A stretch of DNA of 64,000 nucleotides from CAMXAS01 sp964442435 (GTDB lineage: Bacteria > Bacteroidota > Bacteroidia > Bacteroidales > P3), in contig CAYTZG010000006.1 of assembly GCA_964442435.1 (NCBI GenBank), positions 1 through 64,000 of the forward strand, read 5' to 3'. The notes below the pieces were generated by a model. That model was not told the DNA's origin. It did not search any database and saw nothing but the letters and a program-made list of their open reading frames with translations. The translations under genes and the position numbers were made by a program. Shown piece by piece: positions 42,076-54,899 of the stretch; within the stretch, counting starts at the first letter, position 1; each line of letters opens with the position of its first letter.

Positions 42076-43455
42076 ATGAAAAACCTGAAGAGTTTGTTAG
42101 ACGTCCGGAACATGACGTTGTTGTTGATCGGTCTGTTCCTGATGTTCGGCTGCGGCGGCGGTTCCAACGGTGAATTGGTCGGCCTGCCCGGACGGACGAG
42201 TTTTGAACAGCCTACGCCTTTCGGTATGGTGTATATCCCCGGCGGCAGCTATATGCGCGGCACGGGTAGCAACGACCCGTCCTACCAGTTGCTCAACACC
42301 AGAAGAATCAGTATTTCGGCTTTCTACATGGACGAGACCGAAATCACGAACAACGAATACCGGCAGTTCGTACAGTATGTGACCGACTCGATTATGAGAC
42401 GGATGCTGGGGGAAACCTACCCCGAATTCCTGATTGAATCGGGCGAAGAGGATAACGATGCCGAACCGGCCATCAATTGGCGCACCAAGCTCAAACCCGG
42501 CATGGAAAACGACGAGGCCTTGGCCGACTTGTACCTGCCGGCGGAGGAGCGCTTTGAAAACCGCAAGGAATTGGATGTTCGTAAACTGAACTACATCTAT
42601 TATACGTACGATTACGAGCAAGCGGCTCGGAAAAGCGACGACTTCTCCGAGGTGACGCCGGATGCGGAAATCCACTACGGTTCTTTCGCCAGCCGTCCGC
42701 ACAATATGCTGTCACGTCAGCGTTTCGTCCGCAAGCATATCGTGAACGTTTATCCCGATACACTCTGCTGGATTTTCGATTGGTCGTATTCGTACAACGA
42801 ACCGATGGTGGCCAACTATTTCAGCAGCCCGATGTACGACCACTATCCCGTAGTCGGTGTCAACTGGAAACAGGCCAACGCGTTCTGCGCCTGGCGGAGC
42901 AAGATGTACAACGCCGGTCTGAACGCCAAGGGCTATCCCAACGCCCAGGCGTTCCGTCTGCCCACCGAAGCCGAATGGGAATACGCGGCGCGTGGCGGTC
43001 TGAGCGAGAACCCGTATCCGTGGGGCGGCCCGTACGCCCGCAACATCAACGGTTGCTTGTTGGGTAACTTCAAGCCCGGCCGCGGCAACTACACGCTCGA
43101 CGGTTCGCTCTACCCCTGCATCGTGGGCCACTACTCGCCCAACGACTACGGTCTGTACGACATGATGGGCAACGTTTCCGAATGGTGCATCGACGCCTTT
43201 GACGAGTCCATCGCCAACGTACACGACTTCAACCCGGTATACACCTATGAAGCGAGCGAAGAAGACGGCGTGGGTCTGAAACGCAAGGTTATCAAGGGCG
43301 GTTCTTTCAAGGATTTCGCCGAGCTGACCAAAATCCAGTACCGCGCTTTCGAATACCAGGACTCCTGCAAGTCGTATGTCGGTTTCCGTTGCGTCCAGTC
43401 GTATCTGGGCCGCGGCAAGAACGCCGGCAACTCCTCGGGCTCGAACGTATACTAA
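42076..43455 (+). CDS. porK: T9SS ring lipoprotein PorK/GldK
   Basis: A 459-residue lipoprotein (lipobox LMFGC, Cys26). It carries the formylglycine-generating-enzyme-like (FGE-sulfatase) domain: MVYIPGGSYMRGTG, FYMDETEITNNEYRQF, RLPTEAEWEYAARGG, YDMMGNVSEWC, VIKGGSFKD and GFRCV. In T9SS the domain is a structural, non-enzymatic part of the periplasmic PorK-PorN ring attached to the outer membrane. It follows porP and precedes porL. The upstream in-frame ATG at 42046 overlaps the porP stop and is less likely. Confidence 0.95.
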   Translation: MKNLKSLLDVRNMTLLLIGLFLMFGCGGGSNGELVGLPGRTSFEQPTPFGMVYIPGGSYMRGTGSNDPSYQLLNTRRISISAFYMDETEITNNEYRQFVQYVTDSIMRRMLGETYPEFLIESGEEDNDAEPAINWRTKLKPGMENDEALADLYLPAEERFENRKELDVRKLNYIYYTYDYEQAARKSDDFSEVTPDAEIHYGSFASRPHNMLSRQRFVRKHIVNVYPDTLCWIFDWSYSYNEPMVANYFSSPMYDHYPVVGVNWKQANAFCAWRSKMYNAGLNAKGYPNAQAFRLPTEAEWEYAARGGLSENPYPWGGPYARNINGCLLGNFKPGRGNYTLDGSLYPCIVGHYSPNDYGLYDMMGNVSEWCIDAFDESIANVHDFNPVYTYEASEEDGVGLKRKVIKGGSFKDFAELTKIQYRAFEYQDSCKSYVGFRCVQSYLGRGKNAGNSSGSNVY

Positions 43456-43512
43456 ACCGACAACCGAATACAAACCGATTAATTTCACTTCAAAACCTGT
43501 TAACGTAGAATC

Positions 43513-44223
43513 ATGGGAATAGCAAAAATCGTCGAAAGCAAAGGGTATAAGAAATTCATGGCGTACCTCTATGGTTGGGGCGCGTCCATCGTAATTGTCG
43601 GCGCTTTGTTCAAAATCAACCACTACCCCGGCGCCAACCTGATGCTGATTGTTGGTATGAGTATCGAAGCCATCATCTTCTTCTTCTCGGTATTCGAACC
43701 GCCACACAAGGAACTGGACTGGACGAAGGTTTATCCCGAACTGAAAGAAGACGCCGAACCCGTAGCGGAAAGCGCGGCGAAAAGAGGTGGCGGCGGTGGC
43801 GCGGCCAATCCGCTTGCGGCCAAAATAGACGAAATGTTCGAACAGGCCAACATCACGCCGGAGATTTTCGACAACCTGCGTGAAGGCCTTACCAAACTGA
43901 CGCAGACCACCACGGCCATCAACAACGTGACGAACGTGGTGAGCGCCAACGACCAATACGCCGGCGAACTGCAGAAGATGACCGACCAATTGGTGAAGCT
44001 CAACGATTTCTATGCCAACCAAATGCAGGTTTCGACCAAGCAGATGGAAGACACGCGCAAGTTGCAGGACAACATGAACCAAATCATGGAAAACCTGAAC
44101 GAAGCGTTGGATGACGCTAAAAAATACAGAACGGAAATCAACGAATTATCGCAAAAAGTGGCCGCGCTTAACGATATGTACGGCAAAATGCTGGGCGCGT
44201 TATCGACGGTGAACAACAAATAG
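43513..44223 (+). CDS. porL: T9SS inner-membrane motor protein PorL/GldL
   Basis: A 236-residue protein with two transmembrane helices near the N-terminus (about residues 18-36 and 42-60: IVIVGALFKINHYPG, MLIVGMSIEAIIFFF), followed by a glycine-rich linker and a long cytoplasmic coiled coil with many repeats of Asn/Gln/Leu. PorL forms a pentamer around two PorM copies, driven by the proton gradient. KINHYPG is the key conserved segment. It starts 57 bases after porK. Confidence 0.95.
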   Translation: MGIAKIVESKGYKKFMAYLYGWGASIVIVGALFKINHYPGANLMLIVGMSIEAIIFFFSVFEPPHKELDWTKVYPELKEDAEPVAESAAKRGGGGGAANPLAAKIDEMFEQANITPEIFDNLREGLTKLTQTTTAINNVTNVVSANDQYAGELQKMTDQLVKLNDFYANQMQVSTKQMEDTRKLQDNMNQIMENLNEALDDAKKYRTEINELSQKVAALNDMYGKMLGALSTVNNK

Positions 44224-44236
44224 GGAATACGCGACT

Positions 44237-45784
44237 ATGAGTGGACAGAATGAGACCCCGCGTCAGAAGATGATCGGGATGATGTACTTGGTCTACACGG
44301 CGTTGTTGGCCCTTAACGTTTCGACGGATGTATTGAAATCGTTCCTCGTCGTCAACAGTGCGATGGAAGAGACGATTACCAGCATCAACCAGCAGGTGTC
44401 CGCCGCTTACGACATGATGGACCAAGCCTATGCGCTCAACAAGGCCAAGACCCAGGAAGCGTGGGACAAGACGCAAATCGTCAAGGAGAAAAGCGAAGAC
44501 TTGCTCAACTACCTTGACCGGGTCAAGACCGAGCTGATCGCCGTGTGCGAACATATCCCGACGGAAGAAGCCGTAGGTTTGACCGCCAACGACATCCAGC
44601 GCCAGGACAACTTCGATGACCCGACGCATTATTTCATCGGGGAGAGCGAAGACGGTTCGGCCGGCGAAGCGCACGTGCTGAAAGAGAAACTGACGGCGTT
44701 CCGCAACGATATGCACGAGATTTTGGGCGAAGACTCTACGAAAGTGCCTTTGAGCGCCCTGCGCACCGATAAGGAGTACGCCGTGAGCTGGGAAGTGGAA
44801 CACTTCTACCATATGATTGTGGTGGCGGACTTGGCCATGCTCAACCGTTTCTACTCGGAAGTGTTGAACGGCACCTACAACGTGGTATCGCAACTCTATT
44901 CCGGCATCAGCGACAACGACTTCAAATTTGACCAGATTGAGGCGCGCGTCATCGCCAAATCCAATTACGTCTTTACGGGACAACAGTTCGAGGCCGAGAT
45001 TTTCGTAGCGGCCTTCGACTCCAAATCGGAATTGTCGGCCACGATTGGCGGTACGACCTACAAAGGTGAAAACGGTATCGTCAAGTACAAACGGGCCGCC
45101 ACGACGTTGGGCGAACAGAAGCTAAACGGTACGATTGCCGTACCGGCCGCCTACGGTATCAAGGAATATCCGTTCTCGATGTCGTATATCGTTGCCGAAC
45201 CCACGGCCACGGTATCGGCCGATGCCATGAACGTATTGTATGTGGGCGTGGACAACCCGATTTCGGCGCTCGCCGCCGGCGTCGCCGACGCCAATACGCG
45301 TGTGACGATGACGAACGGGACGCTGAAAAAGGAGAAGGCCGGCAAATATACGGCCCGCGTGACGCAGCCGGGCGTACAGGCCGTCATCAGCGTCTATGCC
45401 GTGGAGAACGGCAAGGAGCAGTTGATGGGCAGCCAAACCTACCGTGTTAAACGCGTGCCCGACCCCGTGGCCCGTATCAACGGTCAGGACGAAGGCGCGA
45501 GAAACATTGACAAGAACACGTTGGCCAACGCCGGTGGTCTGCTCGTGAGCATGAAGGACTTTGAGTTCCAACTCTCGATTAAGATCGGTTCTTTCAGCTT
45601 GCAGATTTCCAAAGGGCAGGAATTGACGAACGTGATGCGTTCGAGCAGCAACCGCTTTACGGACGATATGATTCAGAACATCAAGCGTTGCAAACGCGGC
45701 GACAAGGTGTTCATTCAGGATATTGTGGCACAGATGCCGGACGGTAACCGGTCGCTGGGCGATATGATTTTAACGATTAAGTAA
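44237..45784 (+). CDS. porM: T9SS motor protein PorM/GldM
   Basis: A 515-residue protein with one N-terminal transmembrane helix (MIGMMYLVYTALLALNVS) and a long periplasmic part, first helical (D1, about residues 40-215) and then three Ig-like beta domains. It pairs with PorL as the rotating or power-coupling element and reaches the PorK-PorN ring through its C-terminus (SMKDFEFQLSIKIGSF, FTDDMIQNIKRCKRGDKVFI). It begins 13 bases after porL. Confidence 0.95.
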   Translation: MSGQNETPRQKMIGMMYLVYTALLALNVSTDVLKSFLVVNSAMEETITSINQQVSAAYDMMDQAYALNKAKTQEAWDKTQIVKEKSEDLLNYLDRVKTELIAVCEHIPTEEAVGLTANDIQRQDNFDDPTHYFIGESEDGSAGEAHVLKEKLTAFRNDMHEILGEDSTKVPLSALRTDKEYAVSWEVEHFYHMIVVADLAMLNRFYSEVLNGTYNVVSQLYSGISDNDFKFDQIEARVIAKSNYVFTGQQFEAEIFVAAFDSKSELSATIGGTTYKGENGIVKYKRAATTLGEQKLNGTIAVPAAYGIKEYPFSMSYIVAEPTATVSADAMNVLYVGVDNPISALAAGVADANTRVTMTNGTLKKEKAGKYTARVTQPGVQAVISVYAVENGKEQLMGSQTYRVKRVPDPVARINGQDEGARNIDKNTLANAGGLLVSMKDFEFQLSIKIGSFSLQISKGQELTNVMRSSSNRFTDDMIQNIKRCKRGDKVFIQDIVAQMPDGNRSLGDMILTIK

Positions 45785-45803
45785 ATAAAAATATACACGC
45801 GAT

Positions 45804-46670
45804 ATGAAAAGGATTTCAGTGGTCGGCCTGTTGGCGGCATTCGTTCTTACGATGGCCGCGCACGATTTTGCCAAAGCCCAGGTTTTGGAAGACACCCCGC
45901 CGCGCGACAACTTCTTTGAAAAGGAAAACACGAAGGACCGTCTTCCGCGTCCCTACGTCTATGTTCGGGAAGCCGACGTCTATATCAAGAACCGCGTATG
46001 GCGCATGATTGACTTCCGCCTCAAGATGAACCAGTATTTCTACTATCCCATCTATCCGGTTCAAGACCGTATCAGTCTGATGAGCTTGATTATCCAAGGG
46101 ATGGAAGAAGGCACGATTGTAGCGTTCGACCCGATTACGGACGACTTCACGAAACAGTTGACGTATGAGGAATTCATCCGTCAGAACACGTCCGTCACCG
46201 AGTTGGAGAAAGAAGACTTGGATAATCCCGGCACGTACTACACGACTTACGATACCTCGTCTTTCCGCGTGGAAAACGTGAAGATGATCCGTTTGAAAGA
46301 AGACTGGTTCATCGACAAACAGCGCTCCATCCGCGATATCCGTATTTTGGGGATGGCGCCCGTTATCCAACAGTTTGACGAAAACACGGGCGAATTCAAA
46401 GGTACGCAGACGTTGTTCTGGCTGTATTACGACTATCTGCGTCCGTTGTTCGCCAAGACGGAATCGTTTAACCGCCACAACAGCGCGATGCGTCCGTCTT
46501 ATGACGACGTTTTCGCTTGGACCCGCTACTTCGAAAGCTATATCACGAAGATAGACAACCAGCAAGACCGTAGCATCTCGCAATACGCGCAAGGCATCCA
46601 CGTGATGTTGGAAGCCAAACGCATCGAGAATATGCTGTTTGAAATAGAACAAGACCTGTGGTCTTACTAA
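45804..46670 (+). CDS. porN: T9SS periplasmic ring protein PorN/GldN
   Basis: A 288-residue periplasmic protein with a signal peptide ending AKAQ. VWRMIDFRLKMNQYFYYPI and EDWFIDKQRSIRDIRILGMAPV are family signatures. PorN binds PorK to form the large ring near the outer membrane. It is last in the operon, which ends at the terminator 46696-46727. Confidence 0.95.
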   Translation: MKRISVVGLLAAFVLTMAAHDFAKAQVLEDTPPRDNFFEKENTKDRLPRPYVYVREADVYIKNRVWRMIDFRLKMNQYFYYPIYPVQDRISLMSLIIQGMEEGTIVAFDPITDDFTKQLTYEEFIRQNTSVTELEKEDLDNPGTYYTTYDTSSFRVENVKMIRLKEDWFIDKQRSIRDIRILGMAPVIQQFDENTGEFKGTQTLFWLYYDYLRPLFAKTESFNRHNSAMRPSYDDVFAWTRYFESYITKIDNQQDRSISQYAQGIHVMLEAKRIENMLFEIEQDLWSY

Positions 46671-46695
46671 GTCTTGCGGCCAAACCGCGAAAAAG

Positions 46696-46727
46696 AAAAG
46701 CCGTCCGGAATCCGGGCGGCTTTTTTT
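46696..46727 (+). terminator. Terminator of the T9SS operon
   Basis: AAAAGCCGTCCGG pairs with CCGGGCGGCTTTT around AAT, ending in seven T residues. Confidence 0.85.
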
Positions 46728-46753
46728 ATAGTCCATAGCTCCTGTTTTTTTCG

Positions 46754-46761
46754 TACATTTG
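46754..46761 (+). promoter_or_regulatory. -7 box directly before recG
   Basis: TACATTTG, matching TAnnTTTG, only four bases before the recG ATG at 46766, implying a leaderless mRNA. No TTTG at the -33 position. Confidence 0.5.
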
Positions 46762-46765
46762 CGAT

Positions 46766-48877
46766 ATGTACGATTTCCTATCCACGAACATCGAATACCT
46801 CAAAGGCGTAGGCCCCGCGCGGGCGCAGATTTTACGGCAGGAGGCGCATATCCATACGTTCGAGGATTTGCTGTACTACTTCCCTTTCCGCTATATCAAC
46901 AAGAACAACATCGTCAAAATCGCGCAGATTCAAGACGACCAAACCTATATCACGGTACGCGGCCGCATCGTGGGCGTAAGCGAGAAAGGCGGCGGCCGGC
47001 AGAAACGCCTGGTGGCGAACCTGCACGACGATACCGGCCATATCGAACTCATTTGGTTTTCAGGCATCAAATGGGTGAAGGATAAAATCAAGGTGGGGCA
47101 ATGGGTTTCGGCTTTCGGCAAGCCCAATTTCTATCAACATCAGTTTTCGTTGGCGCACCCCGACATCGAGATGCTGTCGCCAAACGCCGGCTTCAACGCG
47201 CCGGCCGACCGCACCGCCGGTTTGGAACCGGTGTATTCGACCACCGAGACGATGAAGAAAAAGGGCGTCACGGTCAAGAGCCTGGCGCAGATAACGCGCC
47301 AGCTGTTCGTTTCGGGCGCGGGGGCCATTCCGGAGGTGCTGCCGCAGTCGGTTTTGGCCAAATACGGCCTGTTGCCGCGGGAAGAGGCCTTGCGGGAAAT
47401 GCACTTCCCCACCTCGTCCGAGCAATGGCAAAAAGCGCGGATACGCTGCAAGTTTGAAGAACTGTTCCTGTTGCAGATCAACATCCTGCAAAACAAACTC
47501 GCCAAAAAGCAACAGCCCGGCTTCGTCTTCACGGACGTGGGCGAAAACTTCCTGCATTTCTTCAACCACAACCTGCCGTTTGAACTGACGGGCGCGCAGA
47601 AGCGCGTTATCCGCGAGATACGGCAGGACACGAAAACCGGCCTGCAGATGAACCGTCTGCTGCAAGGCGACGTGGGCAGCGGCAAAACGATGGTCGCGCT
47701 CATGGTCATGCTGCTGGCCATTGACAACGGTTTTCAGACTTGCCTGATGGCGCCGACCGAAATTTTGGCGCGCCAACACCACCAGAGTTTTCTGAAAAAC
47801 CTGAAAGGGATGCCCGTGCGGACGGCCCTGCTCTGCGGCGCCACGCCGAAAGCCGAACGCAAGCCGCTGTTGATGGCCTTGGCGCAGGGCGACATTCAGA
47901 TTCTGATTGGCACGCACGCGCTGCTGGAAGAAGAGGTCGTTTTCAAGAACCTCGGCCTGGCGGTGATAGACGAGCAGCACCGTTTCGGCGTGGCGCAACG
48001 CGCCAAGCTTTGGGCCAAGAACGCCAAGCCGCCGCACGTGCTGGTCATGACGGCCACGCCGATTCCGCGCACGTTGGGCATGACGCTCTATGGCGATTTG
48101 GATACGTCCGTCATCGACGAGTTGCCGCCCAACCGCAAGCCGATACAGACGCTCCATTTTACCGACAGCGCGCGGTTGCGCGTGTTTGCGTTCATGCGTG
48201 AGGAAATCAAGAAGGGGCGGCAGATTTACGTTGTTTATCCGCTTATCAAGGAGTCCGAGAATTTGGATTTGAAAGACCTGATGGACGGCTTCGAGGCCAT
48301 TTCGCGCGCGTTCCCGTTGCCCGACTACGGCGTGAGCATCGTGCACGGTCAGATGAAACCCGACGTGAAAGCCTACGAGATGCAACGCTTTATCAAGGGC
48401 GAGACGCAAATCATGGTATCGACGACCGTGATAGAGGTGGGCGTGGACGTGCCCAACGCGAGCGTCATGGTGATTGAGAACAGCGAACGCTTCGGCCTGG
48501 CGCAGCTGCACCAGCTCCGCGGACGCGTGGGGCGCGGCGCGGAACAGTCGTACTGCCTGCTCATGACGGCCGACAAGCTGAGCGCCGACGCCAAGAAACG
48601 CATCGACACGATGGTGGCCACACAGGATGGCTTCAAGATTGCCGAAGCCGACCTGCAGCTGCGCGGCCCCGGCGACTTGCAGGGCACGCAACAGAGCGGC
48701 GTGCTGGAACTGCGCGTGGCCGACCTGGTGGAAGACGCGCCCATCGTGCAGGCGGCCCGACAGGCCGCGATGGATATTCTGGCGGACGACCCGACGCTGG
48801 CATCGGAAAAAAACTTACCTTTGGCATTGGAAGTACACCACCGGAAACGGGAGAACTTTTGGGCCCGAATCAGTTGA
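46766..48877 (+). CDS. recG: ATP-dependent DNA helicase RecG
   Basis: A 703-residue branch-migration helicase for stalled forks and recombination intermediates. The N-terminal wedge domain has an OB-fold (TYITVRGRIVGVSEK). The motor shows Walker A GDVGSGKTMVAL, the DEQH box in VIDEQHRFGV, MTATPIPRTL and QLRGRVGRG. It begins YLKGVGPARAQIL, the family N-terminus. It is followed by uvrA two bases after its stop, so the two repair genes are co-transcribed. Confidence 0.97.
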   Translation: MYDFLSTNIEYLKGVGPARAQILRQEAHIHTFEDLLYYFPFRYINKNNIVKIAQIQDDQTYITVRGRIVGVSEKGGGRQKRLVANLHDDTGHIELIWFSGIKWVKDKIKVGQWVSAFGKPNFYQHQFSLAHPDIEMLSPNAGFNAPADRTAGLEPVYSTTETMKKKGVTVKSLAQITRQLFVSGAGAIPEVLPQSVLAKYGLLPREEALREMHFPTSSEQWQKARIRCKFEELFLLQINILQNKLAKKQQPGFVFTDVGENFLHFFNHNLPFELTGAQKRVIREIRQDTKTGLQMNRLLQGDVGSGKTMVALMVMLLAIDNGFQTCLMAPTEILARQHHQSFLKNLKGMPVRTALLCGATPKAERKPLLMALAQGDIQILIGTHALLEEEVVFKNLGLAVIDEQHRFGVAQRAKLWAKNAKPPHVLVMTATPIPRTLGMTLYGDLDTSVIDELPPNRKPIQTLHFTDSARLRVFAFMREEIKKGRQIYVVYPLIKESENLDLKDLMDGFEAISRAFPLPDYGVSIVHGQMKPDVKAYEMQRFIKGETQIMVSTTVIEVGVDVPNASVMVIENSERFGLAQLHQLRGRVGRGAEQSYCLLMTADKLSADAKKRIDTMVATQDGFKIAEADLQLRGPGDLQGTQQSGVLELRVADLVEDAPIVQAARQAAMDILADDPTLASEKNLPLALEVHHRKRENFWARIS

Positions 48878-48879
48878 TT

Positions 48880-51768
<2,889 letters not shown>

Positions 51769-51771
51769 GCC

Positions 51772-53523
51772 ATGAACACGAAAATCCGCATCCGCTGCGA
51801 AAACACCGGTCTCAGCAAGGAATATCCGCGCGGGATTACGCTGAAAGAAATCGCCGAAGACCAACACATCAAACTGCAGGACGACATTTTGGGCGCCACG
51901 GTCAACAACCGCGTGCGGGAACTGGACTACGACCTCTACAACCCAAAAACCGTCCGTTTCTTCGACATCCATGCGGTGGAAGGCTACCGTATGTATATGC
52001 GTTCGCTGATTTTCGTATTGGGAAAGGCCGTCAAAGACTGCTACCCGCAACTGTCGTTGCGCGTGGAGCACTCGCTGCCCATCGGCTTTTACTGCGAGCT
52101 GGACGGTTTGGAAAAACTCGGCGAAAAGGCGCAGGTGGAGACCGATTCGAACGGGCACCGCGCGTTGCCGCTCAGCCTCGTGACCACGCTCAAGCAACGG
52201 ATGCAGGCCATCATCGAAGCCAACCTGCCGTTCGAGCACGAGGAAATCCCGTCGCAGGAAGCCGTGACGCTGTTCCGCGAACGCCATTATCCGGCCAAGG
52301 CCATGCTGTTTGAGACGCGGCAACAGGCCTATTCGTCCGTCTATTATTTGGACGGCGAGCCCAACTATTTTTACGGCGGGCTCGTGCCTTCGACCGGCTA
52401 TTTGAAGACGTTTGACATAGACCGCTATTTTCAAGGGTTGGTCATCGTTTGGCCCGACCATATCGAGAAACTGGCCGAAGACCGCAAGCGCGTGGTCAAG
52501 AACTATATCCGGGAACAGAGCGAGGGCGGCACCAAACTGTTCCGCATTTTTCAGGAACACAAGGACTGGCTGGAGATTTTGGGCGTGCCCTACGTCGGCT
52601 ACCTCAACAAGGAAGTGCAGGAACAGGGGCCCGGCCGCCTCATCAAGATATCGGAAGCCTTGCAGGAAAAGAAAATCGCGCATATCGCCGACGAAATCGC
52701 CAAACGGCCCGACTGCCGGCTCGTGCTCATCAGCGGCCCGTCGTCATCCGGCAAGACGACGTTTTCCAAGCGACTCTCCGTGCAGCTGCAGGTATTGGGC
52801 TACCGGACGGCCGAAATTTCGATGGACGACTATTTCCTTGACCGCGAACACACGCCGCGCGACAAGAACGGCGAATACGACTTTGAGTGCATCGAGGCGG
52901 TGGACGTGCCGTTCTTTACGCAACAGCTCAACGAACTGCTGGCCATCGAGACGGAACAGACCGTTGAAATGCCGGTGTTCGACTTTATCAGCGGCAGCCG
53001 CAAATGGGGGCAGAAACAAATCCGCATGAGCCCGCAGACGATTTTGATTGTGGAGGGCATCCACGGGCTGAACCCGCAGCTGTCGGCCGGCATCGACCCA
53101 AAATACCTCTTCAAGATTTTCGTTTCGGCGCTGACCCACATCGCGATTGACACGCAGAACCCGATTCGCAGCACCGACAACCGCCTTATCCGCCGCATCG
53201 TGCGCGACCACAACTTCCGCGGCAGTTCGGCGCTGAACACGCTCCGCCGCTGGAACAGCGTGATTCAGGGCGAGAACAAAAACATCTTCCCCTATCAGGA
53301 AAACGCCGACATCATGTTCAACTCGGCCCTGCTGTTTGAACTCTGCGTGCTCAAGGCCCATGCCGAGCCGCTGTTGCGCGACGTGCCCGAAGCCTGCCCC
53401 GAATACGCCGCGGCGAAATCGCTGCTCAAATTCCTGTCGTTCTTCTGCTATATCTCTGAAAAAGAGATACCGCCGACCTCCATTCTGCGGGAATTTTTGG
53501 GTGGCAGTAGCTTCATATACTAA
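51772..53523 (+). CDS. Nucleoside kinase with TGS-like N-terminal domain
   Basis: A 583-residue protein conserved in Bacteroidota. The N-terminal 60 residues resemble a TGS domain, followed by a region like the editing part of threonyl-tRNA synthetases (about residues 65-230, with LGKAVKDCYPQLSLRVEHS). The C-terminal domain is a phosphoribulokinase/uridine-kinase P-loop (ISGPSSSGKTTFSKRL, ISMDDYFLDREHTPRD, LIVEGIHGLNP). It probably phosphorylates a nucleoside such as uridine, though the role of the N-terminal part is unclear. It begins three bases after uvrA. Confidence 0.88.
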   Translation: MNTKIRIRCENTGLSKEYPRGITLKEIAEDQHIKLQDDILGATVNNRVRELDYDLYNPKTVRFFDIHAVEGYRMYMRSLIFVLGKAVKDCYPQLSLRVEHSLPIGFYCELDGLEKLGEKAQVETDSNGHRALPLSLVTTLKQRMQAIIEANLPFEHEEIPSQEAVTLFRERHYPAKAMLFETRQQAYSSVYYLDGEPNYFYGGLVPSTGYLKTFDIDRYFQGLVIVWPDHIEKLAEDRKRVVKNYIREQSEGGTKLFRIFQEHKDWLEILGVPYVGYLNKEVQEQGPGRLIKISEALQEKKIAHIADEIAKRPDCRLVLISGPSSSGKTTFSKRLSVQLQVLGYRTAEISMDDYFLDREHTPRDKNGEYDFECIEAVDVPFFTQQLNELLAIETEQTVEMPVFDFISGSRKWGQKQIRMSPQTILIVEGIHGLNPQLSAGIDPKYLFKIFVSALTHIAIDTQNPIRSTDNRLIRRIVRDHNFRGSSALNTLRRWNSVIQGENKNIFPYQENADIMFNSALLFELCVLKAHAEPLLRDVPEACPEYAAAKSLLKFLSFFCYISEKEIPPTSILREFLGGSSFIY

Positions 53524-53528
53524 TTTTG
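53496..53528 (+). promoter_or_regulatory. Promoter of murF and the export cluster
   Basis: -33 TTTG at 53496-53499 within the kinase gene, 21-base spacer, -7 box TAATTTTG at 53521-53528, which overlaps the kinase stop codon. Confidence 0.65.
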
Positions 53529-53582
53529 TGTATATTAGCATAGTTTTAATTTAGGGCTAATATTTTTAATAAATAACTGAGG

Positions 53583-54899
53583 ATGAAAGCTTTCAGCTCC
53601 GCGGCGGAAATCTACAGATTATTCCGCAAACACCGGAAAGTGTGTACGGACACGCGCCAAATCGTGCCCGACAGCCTGTTTTTCGCGCTGAAAGGCGACA
53701 ATTTCAACGCCAATACGTTGGCGGCGGAAGCGATTGAGAAAGGCTGCGCCTACGCCATCGTGGACGAACCAAAATACGCCAAACACGCGCAATGTCTGTT
53801 GGTGGAAAACGTGCTCGCCTGCCTGCAGGAAGTGGCCCGCCTCTACCGCCGCGACCTTTTCATTCCGTTTATCGGCGTTACGGGCACGAACGGCAAGACG
53901 ACGACCAAGGAACTCATGCGTTCGGTGCTTTCGGTCCGCTTCCGGACGTTCGCGACCGAAGGCAACCTCAACAACCATATCGGCGTGCCGCTCTCCATCC
54001 TTTCGATTCCGGCCAATACCGAAATCGCCATCATCGAAATGGGCGCCAACCATCCCGGAGAAATCGCCGACCTGTGCCGCATCTGTATGCCCACCTTCGG
54101 GCTCATTACGAATATCGGCGCGGCGCATCTGGAGGGCTTCGAGACGTTTGACCGCATCGTGGAGACCAAAACCGCGCTCTACCGCTTTGTGGAACGCACG
54201 AACGGCAAACTGTTCGTCAACGCCAACAACCCGCTGTTGCTCAAACAATCCGCCGCGGCGGAACGCTTCCTCTACGGTTGCCAAGCCAATTACTACACGC
54301 AGGTCGAAAACCTGAACACCGAACATATCTACCTGCACGCCAAACTGTCGGGGCCGTCCTCGGCGCCCAACATCACGGAAATCGCCACACACCTCATCGG
54401 CGGGTTCAACCTCGACAACGTGGCGGCCGCCGCCTGCGTGGGGCGGTATTTCGGGCTCAACGACAAGGAAATCAAACAGGGTATCGAGAACTATACGCCG
54501 CAGAATATGCGTTCGCAAATCATCCAGACGAAAGACAACATCCTGGTGGCCGACGCCTACAACGCCAACCCGTCGAGCATGCAGCTCTCGCTGGAGAGTT
54601 TCTTTGAGATGCACACGCCGCACACCAAGGCCTATATTCTCGGCGACATGATGGAACTCGGCAAGTTTGCCGAATTGGAACATCTTAAAATCGTCGATCT
54701 CTTGAAAGAACAGCACGCCGACAACGTGTTCCTCATCGGGCCGAATTTCGCCAAGACCCAAATGCCCAAGACGTTCAAGCATTTCGATTCGACGAAAGCC
54801 TTTTTAACCTATTTGAAAGCCAATCCCTTGCGGCAACATTGCATCCTTATCAAGGGTTCGCGCGCCATGCAGTTGGAGAAAGCCATCGAAATCCTATGA
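53583..54899 (+). CDS. murF: UDP-N-acetylmuramoyl-tripeptide--D-alanyl-D-alanine ligase
   Basis: A 438-residue Mur ligase that adds D-Ala-D-Ala in cell-wall precursor synthesis. TDTRQIVPDSLFFALKG is the N-terminal UDP-binding region, GVTGTNGKTTTKELM the ATP loop, IEMGANHPGEIADLC the central motif and DAYNANPSSMQLSL a C-terminal block. The stop overlaps the tolC-like start (ATGA), which is unusual because it ties cell-wall synthesis to an export operon. Confidence 0.96.
   Translation: MKAFSSAAEIYRLFRKHRKVCTDTRQIVPDSLFFALKGDNFNANTLAAEAIEKGCAYAIVDEPKYAKHAQCLLVENVLACLQEVARLYRRDLFIPFIGVTGTNGKTTTKELMRSVLSVRFRTFATEGNLNNHIGVPLSILSIPANTEIAIIEMGANHPGEIADLCRICMPTFGLITNIGAAHLEGFETFDRIVETKTALYRFVERTNGKLFVNANNPLLLKQSAAAERFLYGCQANYYTQVENLNTEHIYLHAKLSGPSSAPNITEIATHLIGGFNLDNVAAAACVGRYFGLNDKEIKQGIENYTPQNMRSQIIQTKDNILVADAYNANPSSMQLSLESFFEMHTPHTKAYILGDMMELGKFAELEHLKIVDLLKEQHADNVFLIGPNFAKTQMPKTFKHFDSTKAFLTYLKANPLRQHCILIKGSRAMQLEKAIEIL

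Noticed and set aside
47060..48691. Minus-strand open frame of 543 codons opposite recG
   Set aside because: recG has all helicase motifs in the other strand; this frame has none and is an antisense artefact.
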